A stretch of 64,000 bases of DNA from Tsukamurella sp. 1534 (GTDB lineage: Bacteria; Actinomycetota; Actinomycetes; Mycobacteriales; Mycobacteriaceae), in contig NZ_HE997626.1 of assembly GCF_000312385.1 (NCBI RefSeq), forward strand, positions 1,662,711-1,726,710, in the 5' to 3' direction. How positions within the stretch are numbered: the stretch's first letter is position 1; the number at the start of each line of letters is the position of its first letter. The position numbers were made by a program, and so were the translations under genes. The notes under the pieces are model-generated. The model made no database searches and had not been told where the DNA came from. It was given only the letters and a program-made list of their open reading frames with translations. Positions 1 through 9,638 of the stretch are shown piece by piece.

Positions 1-651
1 GTCCATGCCGGGTTTGATCGGGCCGGTCTTGGCTTGGAAGTCGGCGAGGATCTGGTCGGGGTTCTTGCCGACGCCGTCGGTCCAGTCGTCGAGGACGACG
101 ATCCATTCGGCGTCGTAGGCGCCGGGTTCGTTGGGGTCGTCGATGATGATCGGGGCGTACAGGGCGCGGTCGAGTTGCGCGCCGACGTGCGGGTGGAAGT
201 AGTGGGTACCGGCATCGGGGGCGGTGAACTCGTAGACAAACCTGCCCCCAGGGCGGATCGGATCCTGGGTGACGCCGGGGACGCCGTCGGCCGGATTGCG
301 CAGCCGGATGCCGTGCCAGTGGATGCTGGTGTCGGCGGGGAGCTTGTTGTCGAGGGTCACGCGAAGGAAGTCGCCGGCGTTGGCGCGGATGACCCGCCCG
401 GGCAGGGAATCGTCGTAGGCCCACGTCCGAGCAGTGATGCCGCCGAGGTCGACCGTGCTCTCCCGGGCGGTGAGTGTCGTTTCAACGACCTTCTGCCCCG
501 CCTGGGGTGTTGCTTGCAGCGGGGGACCCTGCAGCGGACGGGAGGCGCCGCCGGGCGTGCTGGCGGTCTTGTCGCCGCACGCGGCGAGCGCTCCGACGCC
601 GAGAGCGGCGAGGCCGCCGAAGAGGGCTGTTCGTCTGGTCACCGGTGTCAT
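1..651 (-). CDS. Multicopper oxidase, N-terminal part (runs off the left edge)
   Basis: Secreted multicopper oxidase of the type that oxidises Cu(I) or small substrates outside the membrane; only the first 217 residues are in the window. The N-terminus has a twin-arginine start (TRRTALFGG) and a lipobox LAAC with Cys at residue 25, so it is probably a Tat-exported lipoprotein. Two copper-ligand motifs of the first cupredoxin domain are visible, HWHG at residues 111-114 and HYFHPH at 150-155. It lies 44 bp downstream of the Met/His-rich lipoprotein gene in the same leftward copper operon. The downstream type 1 copper domain is outside the window, so oxidase subtype (CueO/CopA-like versus laccase) cannot be judged. 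Confidence 0.9.
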   Translation of the reverse strand, partial: MTPVTRRTALFGGLAALGVGALAACGDKTASTPGGASRPLQGPPLQATPQAGQKVVETTLTARESTVDLGGITARTWAYDDSLPGRVIRANAGDFLRVTLDNKLPADTSIHWHGIRLRNPADGVPGVTQDPIRPGGRFVYEFTAPDAGTHYFHPHVGAQLDRALYAPIIIDDPNEPGAYDAEWIVVLDDWTDGVGKNPDQILADFQAKTGPIKPGMD

Positions 652-695
652 GCGTGATCCCCTTAGTCGAGTCGAGAGGCTGGAAGAGGCGGTGT

Positions 696-959
696 CTATG
701 GCGCGGCGGGGCTGGTGGAGGGGCTGCCGTGGTCCATTCCTGGCATGCTTGGCATCCCCGGCATGCTGGGGTGCGATGCGGGGGAAGAACTCTGGGAGCT
801 GCTCATTGAGTGCCCGGCGGGCATCGAAGTCTGAGTTGAGACCGATGTGGTGGTGGCGGTGTTGTGGTTCATCGACGACATGCCGTCGCCGCAGGCGGTG
901 ACGGCGAGCGCGATCGTGGCGGTAACAGCCGCCGTGGTGAACAGTCGCTTGGGATTCAT
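696..959 (-). CDS. Small Met/His/Ser-rich lipoprotein, probable copper binding
   Basis: An 87-residue exported protein. Residues 1-23 form a signal peptide ending in the lipobox VTAC, followed by a low-complexity mature part rich in Met, His, Ser and Thr, with repeated SMPGM units and an MDH motif near the C-terminus. Met- and His-rich exported peptides of this kind bind Cu(I)/Cu(II) in several copper operons; no catalytic domain is present. The start overlaps the stop of the histidine kinase by 4 bp (ATGA), and the multicopper oxidase follows 44 bp downstream, so it could pass copper to that enzyme. Copper binding is inferred from composition and context. Confidence 0.75.
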   Translation of the reverse strand: MNPKRLFTTAAVTATIALAVTACGDGMSSMNHNTATTTSVSTQTSMPAGHSMSSSQSSSPASHPSMPGMPSMPGMDHGSPSTSPAAP

Positions 960-2212
960 GGGTTCTTCCTTCTAGCCGGGATTCTCTGGGGGACTCTGCG
1001 GTGGGCTTGTCTGGGAGGTGAGTTCGACACCTCGGTGGTGTCGGGGGCTGACGCCGGGTAGCCACGCTTGCCGCTGCGGCACTGGTAGATCGGCAACGTT
1101 AGCGTGAACTGGGCGCCCCGGCCTGGCCCGCGGCTGGTAGCGGTGAGGGATCCGTCGTGGGCTTCGGCGAGCGCACGAGCGATGGTCAATCCGATCCCGC
1201 TTCCGCCGGCGTCGCGATTGCGGGAGGTGTCGGTGCGGTAGAAGCGGTCGAAGACGTGCGGGAGGTGCTCGGGGGCGATGCCGTCGCCGGTGTCGTCGAC
1301 GACGATGTCGATCAGGTTGTGATCGCGGCGTCGGCTGCTGACCGTGACCTTGCCGCCCGGTGGGGTGTGCCGGCGGGCGTTGCTAAGCAGATTCGCCAAG
1401 GTCTGCCCGATGCGGGCACGGTCGGCATCGACGAGGTCGGTGCTGGTCGGGCCGAGGACGAGGTGGATACCCGCTTCGTCGTAGCCAGGTTGCGCTTCAC
1501 GGACAGCGCCAGTGGTGATGTCGTTGACCGCGGTCGGTTCGGGTTCGACACGCAATTGCCGTTCGCCGGCGCGGGAGACCGAATCGATGTCGTCGGCGAG
1601 GCGTTTGAGCCTGCCGGTGGCGCTGCGGATGACGCCGTACATCTGCTCGCCCGGGGTGCGGATGCCGTCTTCGGCGGCTTCGATCTGCGCGGCGATCGTG
1701 GTGATCGGGGTGCGGAGTTCGTGGGCGAGGTCCGAGAGCATCTGCTGGCGGATCTCCTCGGTGGTGTCGAGCTGCTCGGCGAGCCGGTTGACGCTGCGGG
1801 TCAAGTCGCTGAATTCACGGCCCAGGCGGCTGGGCGGGACACGGACGGCGTGGTTACCAGCGGCGATGTTCGCCGTCGAGGTGACCACGGCGCTGATCGA
1901 GCGCTGCACCCGGCGGGTGATCAGCCAGCTGACCACCAGTGCCAGCACCACCGAGCAGAGCAGGGCGACCGACACGGACACGATCAGCGACGAGGCGAAC
2001 GCCTCTTCGACGTGCTTGGCCTGCGGGGATGTGGTGGGCAGGCCGGCGTGAGCCATGTGGGTGTGGAACAGGTGCGGCGCGACCGTCCAGGCGACCAACG
2101 CTGAGCTTGCGGCGCCTGCGGCGATCACGACGGTTTGGGCGATGAACAGGCGAGTGGTGAACCCCGAACGTTGCCGCCCGCCGGCCCGCCGACCGGACAG
2201 CAGCGTGCTCAT
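956..2212 (-). CDS. Sensor histidine kinase, probably copper responsive
   Basis: Membrane histidine kinase of 418 residues. Two transmembrane segments (about residues 18-45 and 73-100) flank a short extracytoplasmic loop containing HLFHTHMAHAG, a cluster of His and Met that is a plausible metal sensor. A HAMP linker follows, then the dimerisation H-box (LAHELRTP, His near residue 165), the N-box (NLLSNARRH), and the G1 and G2 boxes (DTGDGIAPE, GGSGIGL) of the HATPase domain. It overlaps the response regulator by 4 bp (ATGA) and is followed by the lipoprotein and multicopper oxidase, which is the layout of CopRS/CutRS-type copper systems. Family assignment is firm; the ligand is inferred from loop and context. 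Confidence 0.93.
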   Translation of the reverse strand: MSTLLSGRRAGGRQRSGFTTRLFIAQTVVIAAGAASSALVAWTVAPHLFHTHMAHAGLPTTSPQAKHVEEAFASSLIVSVSVALLCSVVLALVVSWLITRRVQRSISAVVTSTANIAAGNHAVRVPPSRLGREFSDLTRSVNRLAEQLDTTEEIRQQMLSDLAHELRTPITTIAAQIEAAEDGIRTPGEQMYGVIRSATGRLKRLADDIDSVSRAGERQLRVEPEPTAVNDITTGAVREAQPGYDEAGIHLVLGPTSTDLVDADRARIGQTLANLLSNARRHTPPGGKVTVSSRRRDHNLIDIVVDDTGDGIAPEHLPHVFDRFYRTDTSRNRDAGGSGIGLTIARALAEAHDGSLTATSRGPGRGAQFTLTLPIYQCRSGKRGYPASAPDTTEVSNSPPRQAHRRVPQRIPARRKNP

Positions 2213-2979
2213 CGTTGCGACCGGCCGTCACCCATTCGGTACCCGATCCCGCGAATGGTGCGGATGTAGCGGCGCTCGGCCGCGGTGTCACCGAGCTTGC
2301 GACGCAGGCTCGCGATGTGGACGTCGACGACGTGGGCGTCGCCGACCCAACCGGGACCCCAGAGCTCGGAGAGGAGCTGATCGCGGCTGAACACCATCCC
2401 TGGTCGGCGGGAGAGCACATCGAGCAAGTCGAATTCAGTTCGGGTGAGCGCGATCGGTGTCCCCGCAAGGCTCACTTCCCGCCCCTGCGGGTCGATCACC
2501 AGCTCATCGATGCGGCGTTCCCCGGGCAGCGGCATGCCAGAGGCATTGACGGTTCCGGCGCGCGGCCTGCGGAGCATCGCTTCGATCCGGGCGATCAGCT
2601 CACGGGGGCTGAACGGTTTGGTCAGGTAGTCGTCCGCTCCGACCGAAAGCCCGACGAGAGTGTCAACCTCGTCGGCGCGGGCAGTGACCATCACCACGTA
2701 GGCATCGGAGAAAGTGCGCAGTTGCCGACAGACCTCGACGCCGTCCAGCGAGGGCAAGCCGAGGTCGAGGACGACGACGTCCGGGGGCAGGCGATGCGCA
2801 GCGGTCACCGCGGCGGCGCCATCGCCACTGATCTCCACGTCGAACCCACTGCGCTGCAGGTAGTCGGCGATGACCTCGGCGAGGTCGGGTTCGTCCTCGA
2901 TGACCATCGCACGCAGGCCCAGCTTCGGCCGCGGCTCAGTCACCGCCGCCGGCCTGGGCTCGGCAACAATCGCATCCAT
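2209..2979 (-). CDS. OmpR/PhoB-family response regulator (copper operon)
   Basis: Two-domain response regulator. The receiver shows the acidic pair in VIEDEPD, phosphoacceptor Asp in VVLDLGLP, Thr/Ser in VMVTARAD and conserved Lys in YLTKPFS. The C-terminal winged helix ends in the usual IRTIRGIGYRM. The reading frame stays open far upstream, but homology begins only near the chosen ATG; a second ATG three codons upstream (2988) is equally possible. It is first in a four-gene leftward operon with kinase, lipoprotein and multicopper oxidase, and a direct repeat lies about 50 bp upstream. It should activate the copper genes in response to the kinase. Confidence 0.92.
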   Translation of the reverse strand: MDAIVAEPRPAAVTEPRPKLGLRAMVIEDEPDLAEVIADYLQRSGFDVEISGDGAAAVTAAHRLPPDVVVLDLGLPSLDGVEVCRQLRTFSDAYVVMVTARADEVDTLVGLSVGADDYLTKPFSPRELIARIEAMLRRPRAGTVNASGMPLPGERRIDELVIDPQGREVSLAGTPIALTRTEFDLLDVLSRRPGMVFSRDQLLSELWGPGWVGDAHVVDVHIASLRRKLGDTAAERRYIRTIRGIGYRMGDGRSQR

Positions 2980-3031
2980 GCCTCCCATCGTGGCCTGACG
3001 GTATGCCGACGGTCGACCTGGGACGGCGATC

Positions 3032-3057
3032 TTGAGCAAATCTTGACCTTGAGCAAA
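3032..3057. promoter_or_regulatory. Direct repeat TTGAGCAAA, candidate response-regulator site
   Basis: TTGAGCAAA occurs at 3032-3040 and again at 3049-3057, 17 bp apart, with TTGACC between them. The pair lies about 50 bp upstream of the response regulator start and about 210 bp upstream of the divergent PLP-enzyme gene. OmpR-family regulators bind direct repeats, usually closer together (10-12 bp), so autoregulation is only a proposal. Confidence 0.4.
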
Positions 3058-3270
3058 CGTAACATCCCAGTTACGGCACGCACAGTCGAAAGCGATCAGA
3101 AACCCCTCACCGGACTGATCACGATGTGACCCGCCTTCACCCGGACGGGCCACAGGCGCGCCGCCCGACCGGCTCCCCAGCCGATGCCGCAGCGGAACTC
3201 TGCTGCGGGCGGGCGGCGTCGCCGCACACCCGCGAGATCCTGCTTCGCCGTCCGAAAGGAATACCCCGAC

Positions 3271-4413
3271 GTGAGCCTCCACGTGACCACGGTTCCCGCC
3301 CAACAACCGCCAGTACCGCTGCATCATCCGGCGTTGCCGTACCGGCAGTTCGGCGAACCTACGGCGTCGTCGGACCGGCCTGGCGCGTTGGTGGGGAACA
3401 CACCGGTGATGCGGGTCGCCGAGCCGTTCGCACCCGCCGGACATGGTTTCTGGGCGAAACTGGAGGGCTTCAACCCTGGCGGGATGAAGGACCGGCCCGC
3501 TCTGCACATGGTCGAGCGGGCGAAAGCGCGCGGCGATCTGGCGCCAGGCGCACGGATTGTCGAATCAACCAGTGGCACCCTGGGACTCGGCTTGGCGTTG
3601 GCGGGGATCGTGCACGATCATCCCGTGACACTGGTGACCGACCCGGGACTGGAACCGATCCTCACCCAGATGCTCGCCGCCTACGGCGCCCGGGTGGATA
3701 TGGTCACCGAACCGCACCCGAGCGGCGGGTGGCAGCAGGCCCGCCGGGACCGCGTCCAAACCCTCCTGGCCACAGATCCAACGGCCTGGTGCCCGGATCA
3801 GTACACCAACCCGGACAACGTCAGCGCCTACCAGCCCCTGGCGCTGGAACTGCTCACTCAGCTCGGGCACATCGACGTCCTCGTCTGTTCCGTCGGCACC
3901 GGGGGCCACTCCGCCGGGATCAGCCGCACTCTGCGGCAGTTCCTGCCCGACGTCGAGCTCGTCGGCGTCGACACGATCGGATCGACCATCTTCGGTCAAC
4001 CCGCGCACAAACGGCTTATGCGCGGTCTCGGCTCGAGCATCTACCCGGGCAATGTCGACTACTCGGCGTTCTCCGAGGTGCATTGGGTCGCCCCCGCCGA
4101 ATCGGTGTGGGCGTGCCGGGCCCTGGCATCGACGCACTACGCCACCGGCGGCTGGAGCGTCGGAGCAGTCGCACAGGTAGCCGGGTGGATCGCCGGCACC
4201 CGCTCACCGGACACAGTCGTCGCCGCGGTGTTCCCCGACGGCCCACAGCGGTACTACGGAACCGTGTACAGCGACGAGTACTGCCACGCCAACGGCATCG
4301 ACCCGACCATGGCGCCGCCGTCCGCGCCGGTAACCATCGCCGACCCCACCGCGACCGTGGTGACCCGATGGTCACGGTGCAAGGCGGTCCGCGACCCTCT
4401 CAATGCGCGATGA
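3271..4413 (+). CDS. PLP-dependent cysteine synthase/desulfhydrase-like enzyme
   Basis: Fold-type II PLP enzyme of 380 residues. The PLP lysine lies in the motif NPGGMKDRP (compare the NPxxSxKDR block of CysK); STSGTLG is the substrate loop and CSVGTGGH the phosphate-binding glycine loop. The C-terminal [11 protein letters not shown] block recalls the M. tuberculosis cysteine desulfhydrase Cds1 family (from memory). I chose GTG 3271 because GAAAGGA lies 10 bp upstream and the enzyme homology begins soon after; the frame is open from 3184. It overlaps the next MFS gene by ATGA. ATACCCC, half of the island's copper operator, sits just before the start (3261-3267). Whether it makes cysteine or releases sulfide from it is undetermined; both would affect copper tolerance. 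Confidence 0.8.
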   Translation: MSLHVTTVPAQQPPVPLHHPALPYRQFGEPTASSDRPGALVGNTPVMRVAEPFAPAGHGFWAKLEGFNPGGMKDRPALHMVERAKARGDLAPGARIVESTSGTLGLGLALAGIVHDHPVTLVTDPGLEPILTQMLAAYGARVDMVTEPHPSGGWQQARRDRVQTLLATDPTAWCPDQYTNPDNVSAYQPLALELLTQLGHIDVLVCSVGTGGHSAGISRTLRQFLPDVELVGVDTIGSTIFGQPAHKRLMRGLGSSIYPGNVDYSAFSEVHWVAPAESVWACRALASTHYATGGWSVGAVAQVAGWIAGTRSPDTVVAAVFPDGPQRYYGTVYSDEYCHANGIDPTMAPPSAPVTIADPTATVVTRWSRCKAVRDPLNAR

Positions 4414-5714
4414 CCGGACCGATCGCCACGTTCCGCACCTTCGACCGGCCCAGCCAGGTGTTGATGGTCAACCAGTTCACCATCAACCTCGGCTTCTACA
4501 TGCTCATGCCCTATCTCGCCGGATACCTGGCCGGGCCCGTCGGGCTTGCAGGGTGGGCCATCGGTCTGGTGATGGGAATCCGCAACTTTTCTCAACAGGG
4601 CATGTTCCTGGTCGGCGGCACGCTGGCTGACCGGCTCGGTTACAAGCCGCTGATCGTCGCCGGGTGTCTGCTGCGGACCGTCGGGTTCGCTCTGCTGGCC
4701 ACGGTTGATTCCCTGCCCGCCCTGCTTGCCGCTTCCGCGGCCACCGGGTTCGCCGGCGCCTTGTTCAACCCCGCGGTGCGCGCCTACCTCGCCGCGGACG
4801 CCGGAGACCGACGCATCGAAGCGTTCGCGATCTTCAACATCTTCTACCAGGCGGGGATCCTCGTCGGCCCCCTGGTAGGGGTGTTGCTCATGGCGTTCGA
4901 CTTCCGCGTGACCTCGCTGGTGGCCGCGCTGGTGTTCGCCGCGCTGACCGTCGCGCAGATCCTCGCTCTGCCTCGCGATCGCCGCGAGGGTGCGCCTGCT
5001 TGCGAACCGCGGCGCTCGGTGCTGGCGGACTGGCGGATCGTGGCCGGGAACCGGCAGTTCGTCCTGTTCGCCTGCGCGATGATCGGATCGTACGTGCTCT
5101 CGTTCCAGGTGTACTTGGCGCTGCCGTTGCACGCGGCGGCGATCACCGGCAGCGAACCCTCGTCGACGTACCTGGTGGCGTCGGTGTTCGTGGTCACCGG
5201 GATCATCGCGGTCGCCGGGCAGCTACGGATCACCAGCTGGTTCCGCCGTCGATTCGGCCCCACCCGCAGCTTGGGAGTGGGTATGGCGGTGATGACCAGC
5301 GCGTTCGTGCCGTTGCTGGTGGTACCGACCGCGACGCTGGCCGGGAAGGCCACCGCTGCCGGTGCGCTGCTTGTCGCTGCCGCCGGCCTGGCGATCGCGA
5401 CCGCGACCGTCTTTCCGTTCGAGATGGACACCGTGGTCAACCTTTCCGGCGATCGGCTGGTCGCCACCCACTACGGGCTGTACAACACGGTCGTCGGCGT
5501 GGGGATCCTCGCCGGGAACCTGGGGACCGGCGCGCTGTTGTCGCTGGGTGTGCGCCTGGGGTTTCCGGGGTTGATCTGGGCGGTGCTGATCGCTATCGGC
5601 GCCGCGGCGACGATAGCGTTGGGCGCCCTGCATCGCTCCGGCGCACTGACTGGATCTGAGCCGTCCGGCACGTCCCATCGACGACCTGCTGTGGCCGGTC
5701 GGCACCGGCGGTAG
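4410..5714 (+). CDS. MFS transporter coupled to the PLP enzyme
   Basis: Polytopic 12-segment major facilitator of 434 residues. The cytoplasmic loop after TM2 carries the family motif [15 protein letters not shown] 4410 overlaps the stop of the PLP enzyme (ATGA), so the two are translationally coupled and probably act on a common amino-acid or sulfur compound. The reading frame extends far upstream but only as a shadow of the PLP gene. It ends 50 bp before a perfect hairpin shared with the convergent MFS gene. The direction of transport is probably export, as for MdtH/DHA1-like members; the substrate cannot be told from sequence. Confidence 0.85.
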   Translation: MTGPIATFRTFDRPSQVLMVNQFTINLGFYMLMPYLAGYLAGPVGLAGWAIGLVMGIRNFSQQGMFLVGGTLADRLGYKPLIVAGCLLRTVGFALLATVDSLPALLAASAATGFAGALFNPAVRAYLAADAGDRRIEAFAIFNIFYQAGILVGPLVGVLLMAFDFRVTSLVAALVFAALTVAQILALPRDRREGAPACEPRRSVLADWRIVAGNRQFVLFACAMIGSYVLSFQVYLALPLHAAAITGSEPSSTYLVASVFVVTGIIAVAGQLRITSWFRRRFGPTRSLGVGMAVMTSAFVPLLVVPTATLAGKATAAGALLVAAAGLAIATATVFPFEMDTVVNLSGDRLVATHYGLYNTVVGVGILAGNLGTGALLSLGVRLGFPGLIWAVLIAIGAAATIALGALHRSGALTGSEPSGTSHRRPAVAGRHRR

Positions 5715-5764
5715 CAGGCGGATGCGGCGTCAGTAGTCGAAGGCCGCGCGGGTGCGTTCACACG

Positions 5765-5797
5765 CCGAACCCGGCGGGTTTGCTCCGCCGGGTTCGG
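5765..5797. terminator. Bidirectional hairpin terminator
   Basis: A perfect 13-bp inverted repeat, CCGAACCCGGCGG at 5765-5777 and its complement at 5785-5797, with a 7-nt loop. It lies between the convergent MFS genes ending at 5714 and 5814. There is no clear T tract, as is common in high-GC actinobacteria. Confidence 0.75.
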
Positions 5798-5813
5798 ATG
5801 GGAGAACCTTGGT

Positions 5814-7256
5814 TCAGGTCGTAGTCACGTCCGTATCCTTCCCCAGCTCAGCGGCTGGTGTGCGCCGCAGCGTGACCAGAGCTATCCCGGAGCCGACCAA
5901 AGCGATTGCTCCAGCGCCAAGGAAAGCGGCGGAGAATCCGTCAGTGAGTGCCTGCGGGTTGCCGAGTTGGTCGGCGCCGAACGCGGCGGCGACGGCGGTC
6001 ATGGCGGCGAGCCCGAGCGCTGATCCGACTTGGTAACTGGTGTTGACGATGCCTGCGGCCAGACCGCCTTCCTCGGGGCGGGCCGACGAGATCGCGGTGC
6101 CCAGCGAGGGGATGAAGGCCAGTGACATGCCGAGTGCGGCGACGAGGGAGGCCGGCAGTACGTCGACCCAGAAGGTGCCGTCGGGTCGGATCTGCGATAG
6201 CCATCCCATGCCGGTGGCGAGGATCAGCAGTCCGGCGACGATGGGGACCTTCGGCCCGAACGCGCCCATGATTCGGGGCGCGAGCACGATCATGCCGAGC
6301 ATGATCAGCGCGGTCATGGGCAGCAGTGCTGCTCCCGATGGGAACGCGGTGTAGTCGAGGACCTGCTGCAGGTAGAGGTTGAGGAAGAACCACATCGGAA
6401 TCCACGCGCCGCCGAGCAGGATTTGGGCGAGGTTGGCCGCGCCCAGGTTGGGGGTGCGGAAGATCGACAGCCGCATGAGTGGTTCACGACGCACGGCCTG
6501 GGAGACCACGAACGCCACCAGCAGGACCGCGGCTACGCCGAGTGCGATCCAGGTCTCGCCGGAGCCCCAGCCGGCCTCGGGGGCACGGACGATGCCGTAC
6601 ACCGCTGCGGCGAGGCCGAGGGTGACGGTCAGCGCTCCGAAGATGTCCACCGAGCCACGGCCGCCCATCGCCCCGCCGGGCATCAGGGCCGGGGTGGCGA
6701 TGAGGGCGATCGCGGCGATAGGGATGTTGATGAAGAAGACCCAGGGCCACGAGATGTACTCGGTGATCACGCCACCCAGGAACACACCGGCGGTACCTCC
6801 GGCCGGGGCGGCTGCGCCGTAGAGCGCGAGAGCCTTGGTGAGCTCCTTCGGGTTCGCTCCGAAGATCATCATCAGCAATGTCAGCGCAGAGGGGGCGATC
6901 AATGCGGAGCCAGCGCCCTGGATGGCGCGGCCGGTCAGTTCGATGCCCACGTTGGTGGCGAGCCCGGCGACGAGAGAGCCGACGAGCAGGACGAGCCAAC
7001 CGGTCGCGAACATCCGGCGGGCGCCGAACAGGTCGGACAACCTACCGCCGAGCAGAAGCAGGCCGCCGAGGGCGATGACGTAGGCGTTGAACACCCACGA
7101 CAGGTTGTGCTGGGTGAACCCGAGGTCGGCCTGCATCTGCGGCAGGGCCACGCCGATGATCGAGGTGTCCATGATGACCATGAACTGCGCGGTGGCGATC
7201 AAGGCGAGTGCCCACCAACGGGTGGTGCCTCCTCCTGCTTTGCTTTCGGTACCCAT
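5814..7256 (-). CDS. DHA2-family (14-TM) MFS drug/metal exporter
   Basis: EmrB/QacA-type transporter of about 480 residues with 14 predicted membrane segments. Seen features are the opening WWALALIATAQFMVIMDTSIIGVALP (the MDxTIVNVALP-type motif D1), the GGRLSDLFGARR loop after TM2, and the motif C region GTAGVFLGGVI in TM5. I set the start at ATG 7256 because GGAG lies six bases upstream; ATG codons at 7259 and 7268 are also in frame, and the last would overlap an operator-like sequence at 7267-7283. It stands just downstream of copA, same strand, but with its own regulatory gap. The location suggests a copper-inducible exporter; the substrate is not evident. Confidence 0.87.
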   Translation of the reverse strand: MGTESKAGGGTTRWWALALIATAQFMVIMDTSIIGVALPQMQADLGFTQHNLSWVFNAYVIALGGLLLLGGRLSDLFGARRMFATGWLVLLVGSLVAGLATNVGIELTGRAIQGAGSALIAPSALTLLMMIFGANPKELTKALALYGAAAPAGGTAGVFLGGVITEYISWPWVFFINIPIAAIALIATPALMPGGAMGGRGSVDIFGALTVTLGLAAAVYGIVRAPEAGWGSGETWIALGVAAVLLVAFVVSQAVRREPLMRLSIFRTPNLGAANLAQILLGGAWIPMWFFLNLYLQQVLDYTAFPSGAALLPMTALIMLGMIVLAPRIMGAFGPKVPIVAGLLILATGMGWLSQIRPDGTFWVDVLPASLVAALGMSLAFIPSLGTAISSARPEEGGLAAGIVNTSYQVGSALGLAAMTAVAAAFGADQLGNPQALTDGFSAAFLGAGAIALVGSGIALVTLRRTPAAELGKDTDVTTT

Positions 7257-7266
7257 CATGTACTCC

Positions 7267-7283
7267 ATTCCGGTAGGGGGTAT
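7267..7283. promoter_or_regulatory. Degenerate CsoR-type operator in front of the MFS gene
   Basis: ATTCCGGTAGGGGGTAT matches 14 of 17 bases of the ATACCCC-TAG-GGGGTAT palindrome found between copZ and csoR; the right half is perfect and the left half weak. It lies 10-27 bp upstream of the chosen MFS start, so a bound repressor would cover the initiation region. Confidence 0.5.
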
Positions 7284-7324
7284 ACGCCCGGCCGGAGGCC
7301 GGTGGCGGTTCTACTGTGTGGGAT

Positions 7325-9610
7325 TCAGTTGGCGGAGACGCTGCGGAATCCGCGGAGCCGCAGACTGTTGCCGACGACGAAGACGCTGGAGAGGGCCATC
7401 GCCGCGCCGGCGAGCATCGGGTTGAGCATGCCCGCCGCGGCGACGGGGATCGCGGCGGTGTTGTAGGCGAAGGCCCAGAACAGGTTCGTCTTGATCGTGC
7501 TCAGGGTCTTGCGGGACAGGCGGATCGCGTCGACTGCGCTGCGGAGGTCCCCGCGCACGAGGGTGATGTCGGAGGCCTCGATCGCGACGTCGGTGCCGGT
7601 GCCCATGGCGAGGCCGAGGTCCGCCTGCGCGAGGGCCGGGGCGTCGTTGACGCCGTCGCCGATCATCGCGACGACCTTGCCCTGCTCCTGGAGCCGTGTG
7701 ACGACCGCGACCTTGTCCTGTGGCATGACTTCGGCGATCACCTCGTCGATGCCGACCTCCGCTCCGATCTGCTGCGCGACGGCGGTGTTGTCGCCGGTGA
7801 GCAGCACGGGCATCAGGCCCAGGGCCCGTAGTTCGCTGATCGCCTGGGCGCTAGTCGGTTTCACAGTGTCCGCCACGACCAGGACGCCCTTCGGGTGGCC
7901 GTCCCAGCTCACGGCGACGACGGTCTTGCCCTCGGATTCTGCGCGGGCTTTGGCGGCTGCCGTGTCCGCGCTTAGTGAGACCGCCCAGTCCGTCAGCAAG
8001 GACTCGCGGCCGACGATCACGGCGTGGCCGTCGACGACGCCCTGCACACCTTGGCCCTCGATGTTGGCGAAGCCCTCCGGCGCCGGCAGTGCTCCGGTGG
8101 CTTCCGTCGCCGCGGTGGCAATGGCCTGCGCGATCGGGTGCTCGGAAGCGTTTTCCAGTGCGCCTGCCAGCCGCAGCAGTTCGTGCTCGTCCACGCCGTC
8201 CTCAGCGATCACCTCGACGAGCGTCATCTTGCCTGTGGTGACCGTTCCGGTCTTGTCCAGGACGATGGTGTCGACCTTGCGGGTGGACTCCAGCACCTCC
8301 GGCCCCTTGATCAGCACCCCCATCTGCGCACCGCGGCCGGTACCGACCAGCAACGCGGTCGGCGTCGCGAGGCCCAGCGCGCACGGGCAGGCGATCACGA
8401 GGACCGCGACCGCCGCGGTGAACGCCGCCGCCACGGGGAAGCCGGCGCCGAGCCAGCCGCCGAGGGCGGCGAACGCGATCGCGATGACGATCGGCACGAA
8501 CACCCCGGACACGCGGTCGGCGAGCCGCTGCACCTCCGCCTTGCCGGTCTGCGCGTCCTCGACCAGCCGCGCCATCTGCGCCAGCTGGGTGTCCGCGCCG
8601 ACGCGGGTGGCCCGCACCACCAGCCGGCCACCGGAGTTCACCGTTGCGCCGGTGACCGCATCGCCGGCGGACACCTCGACGGGCACCGATTCGCCGGTGA
8701 GCATCGACGCGTCGATCGCCGAGGACCCCGCGGTCACGATGCCGTCGGTGGCGATCTTCTCGCCCGGGCGCACCACGAACTCGTCGCCGACCGCCAGATC
8801 CCCGACGGGGATCCGCACCTCGGCCCCGTCGCGCAGCACCGCCACGTCCTTGACGCCGAGCTCGAGCAGGGCGCGCAGCGCGGCGCCGGCCTGCCGCTTC
8901 GAGCGCTTCTCGAAGTACCGGCCCGCGAGGATGAACACCGTGACGCCTGCGCCGACCTCGAGGTAGATGTTCGCCGCACCGTCCGACGGCGCGATGGTGA
9001 ACTCGAAGCCGTGCGTCATCCCCGGGGTGCCCGCGGTGCCGAGGAACAGCGCGTACAGCGACCACAGGAACGCTGTCAGGGTGCCCATGGAGATGAGCGT
9101 GTCCATGGTTGCGGTGCCGTGCTTGAGGTTCATCCACGCGGCCCGGTGGAACGGGAAGGCGCCCCACAGGATCACCGGCGCCGCCAGCGCCAGGGATGCC
9201 CACTGCCAGTAGGTGAATTGCAGTGCCGGGGCCATGGCCATCGCGATCACAGGTACCGCCAGCACGGCCGAGCCGATCAGGCGCTGCCGCAGGGACGTCA
9301 ATTCGGGGTCGGGCTCGTCGCCGCTGTCGGGATCGTTGGCGTTGCCCTCGCCCACCGCCCGGGCCCCGCCTGCGGGGGCCTGGGGTACGGTCGCCGAGTA
9401 GCCGGTCTGCTGCACCTCGTTGATCAGCTGCTGGGTGTCGTACCCCTCGGGCACATGGATTTTGGCCTTCTCGGTGGCGTAGTTGACCGTCGCCTCGACG
9501 CCGTCGAGACGATTGAGCTTGCGTTCGATCCGGTTCGCGCACGATGCGCAGGTCATCCCGCCGATCACCAGTTCGACGTCCTTGCCGCCCGAAGGCGCTC
9601 TCACACTCAT
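7325..9610 (-). CDS. copA: Cu(I)-translocating P1B-type ATPase CopA
   Basis: Inner-membrane copper exporter of 761 residues. An N-terminal heavy-metal-associated domain has GGMTCASC (Cys 21 and 24). The membrane metal site [10 protein letters not shown] is typical of Cu(I) pumps. The actuator TGES, phosphorylation DKTGT, SEHP in the nucleotide domain and hinge GDGVND are all present. ATG 9610 follows GGAGGAAAGAC; the frame is open upstream to 9691 without support. It is third in a leftward operon behind copZ and the membrane-anchored His-rich protein, driven from a promoter region with palindromes of CsoR type. It should pump Cu(I) delivered by CopZ out of the cytoplasm. Specificity for copper rather than silver is not resolved by sequence. 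Confidence 0.97.
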   Translation of the reverse strand: MSVRAPSGGKDVELVIGGMTCASCANRIERKLNRLDGVEATVNYATEKAKIHVPEGYDTQQLINEVQQTGYSATVPQAPAGGARAVGEGNANDPDSGDEPDPELTSLRQRLIGSAVLAVPVIAMAMAPALQFTYWQWASLALAAPVILWGAFPFHRAAWMNLKHGTATMDTLISMGTLTAFLWSLYALFLGTAGTPGMTHGFEFTIAPSDGAANIYLEVGAGVTVFILAGRYFEKRSKRQAGAALRALLELGVKDVAVLRDGAEVRIPVGDLAVGDEFVVRPGEKIATDGIVTAGSSAIDASMLTGESVPVEVSAGDAVTGATVNSGGRLVVRATRVGADTQLAQMARLVEDAQTGKAEVQRLADRVSGVFVPIVIAIAFAALGGWLGAGFPVAAAFTAAVAVLVIACPCALGLATPTALLVGTGRGAQMGVLIKGPEVLESTRKVDTIVLDKTGTVTTGKMTLVEVIAEDGVDEHELLRLAGALENASEHPIAQAIATAATEATGALPAPEGFANIEGQGVQGVVDGHAVIVGRESLLTDWAVSLSADTAAAKARAESEGKTVVAVSWDGHPKGVLVVADTVKPTSAQAISELRALGLMPVLLTGDNTAVAQQIGAEVGIDEVIAEVMPQDKVAVVTRLQEQGKVVAMIGDGVNDAPALAQADLGLAMGTGTDVAIEASDITLVRGDLRSAVDAIRLSRKTLSTIKTNLFWAFAYNTAAIPVAAAGMLNPMLAGAAMALSSVFVVGNSLRLRGFRSVSAN

Positions 9611-9638
9611 GTCTTTCCTCCGTGTGTCATTTGGTGCT

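Noticed and set aside
1157-2104. Long plus-strand frames opposite the histidine kinase
   Set aside because: Typical antisense shadows of high-GC coding DNA with no domain or start signals.
3126-4409. Very long plus frame reading into the MFS gene at 4410
   Set aside because: Arg/Pro-rich translation is a shadow of the PLP enzyme; only the part from 4410 has membrane-protein character.
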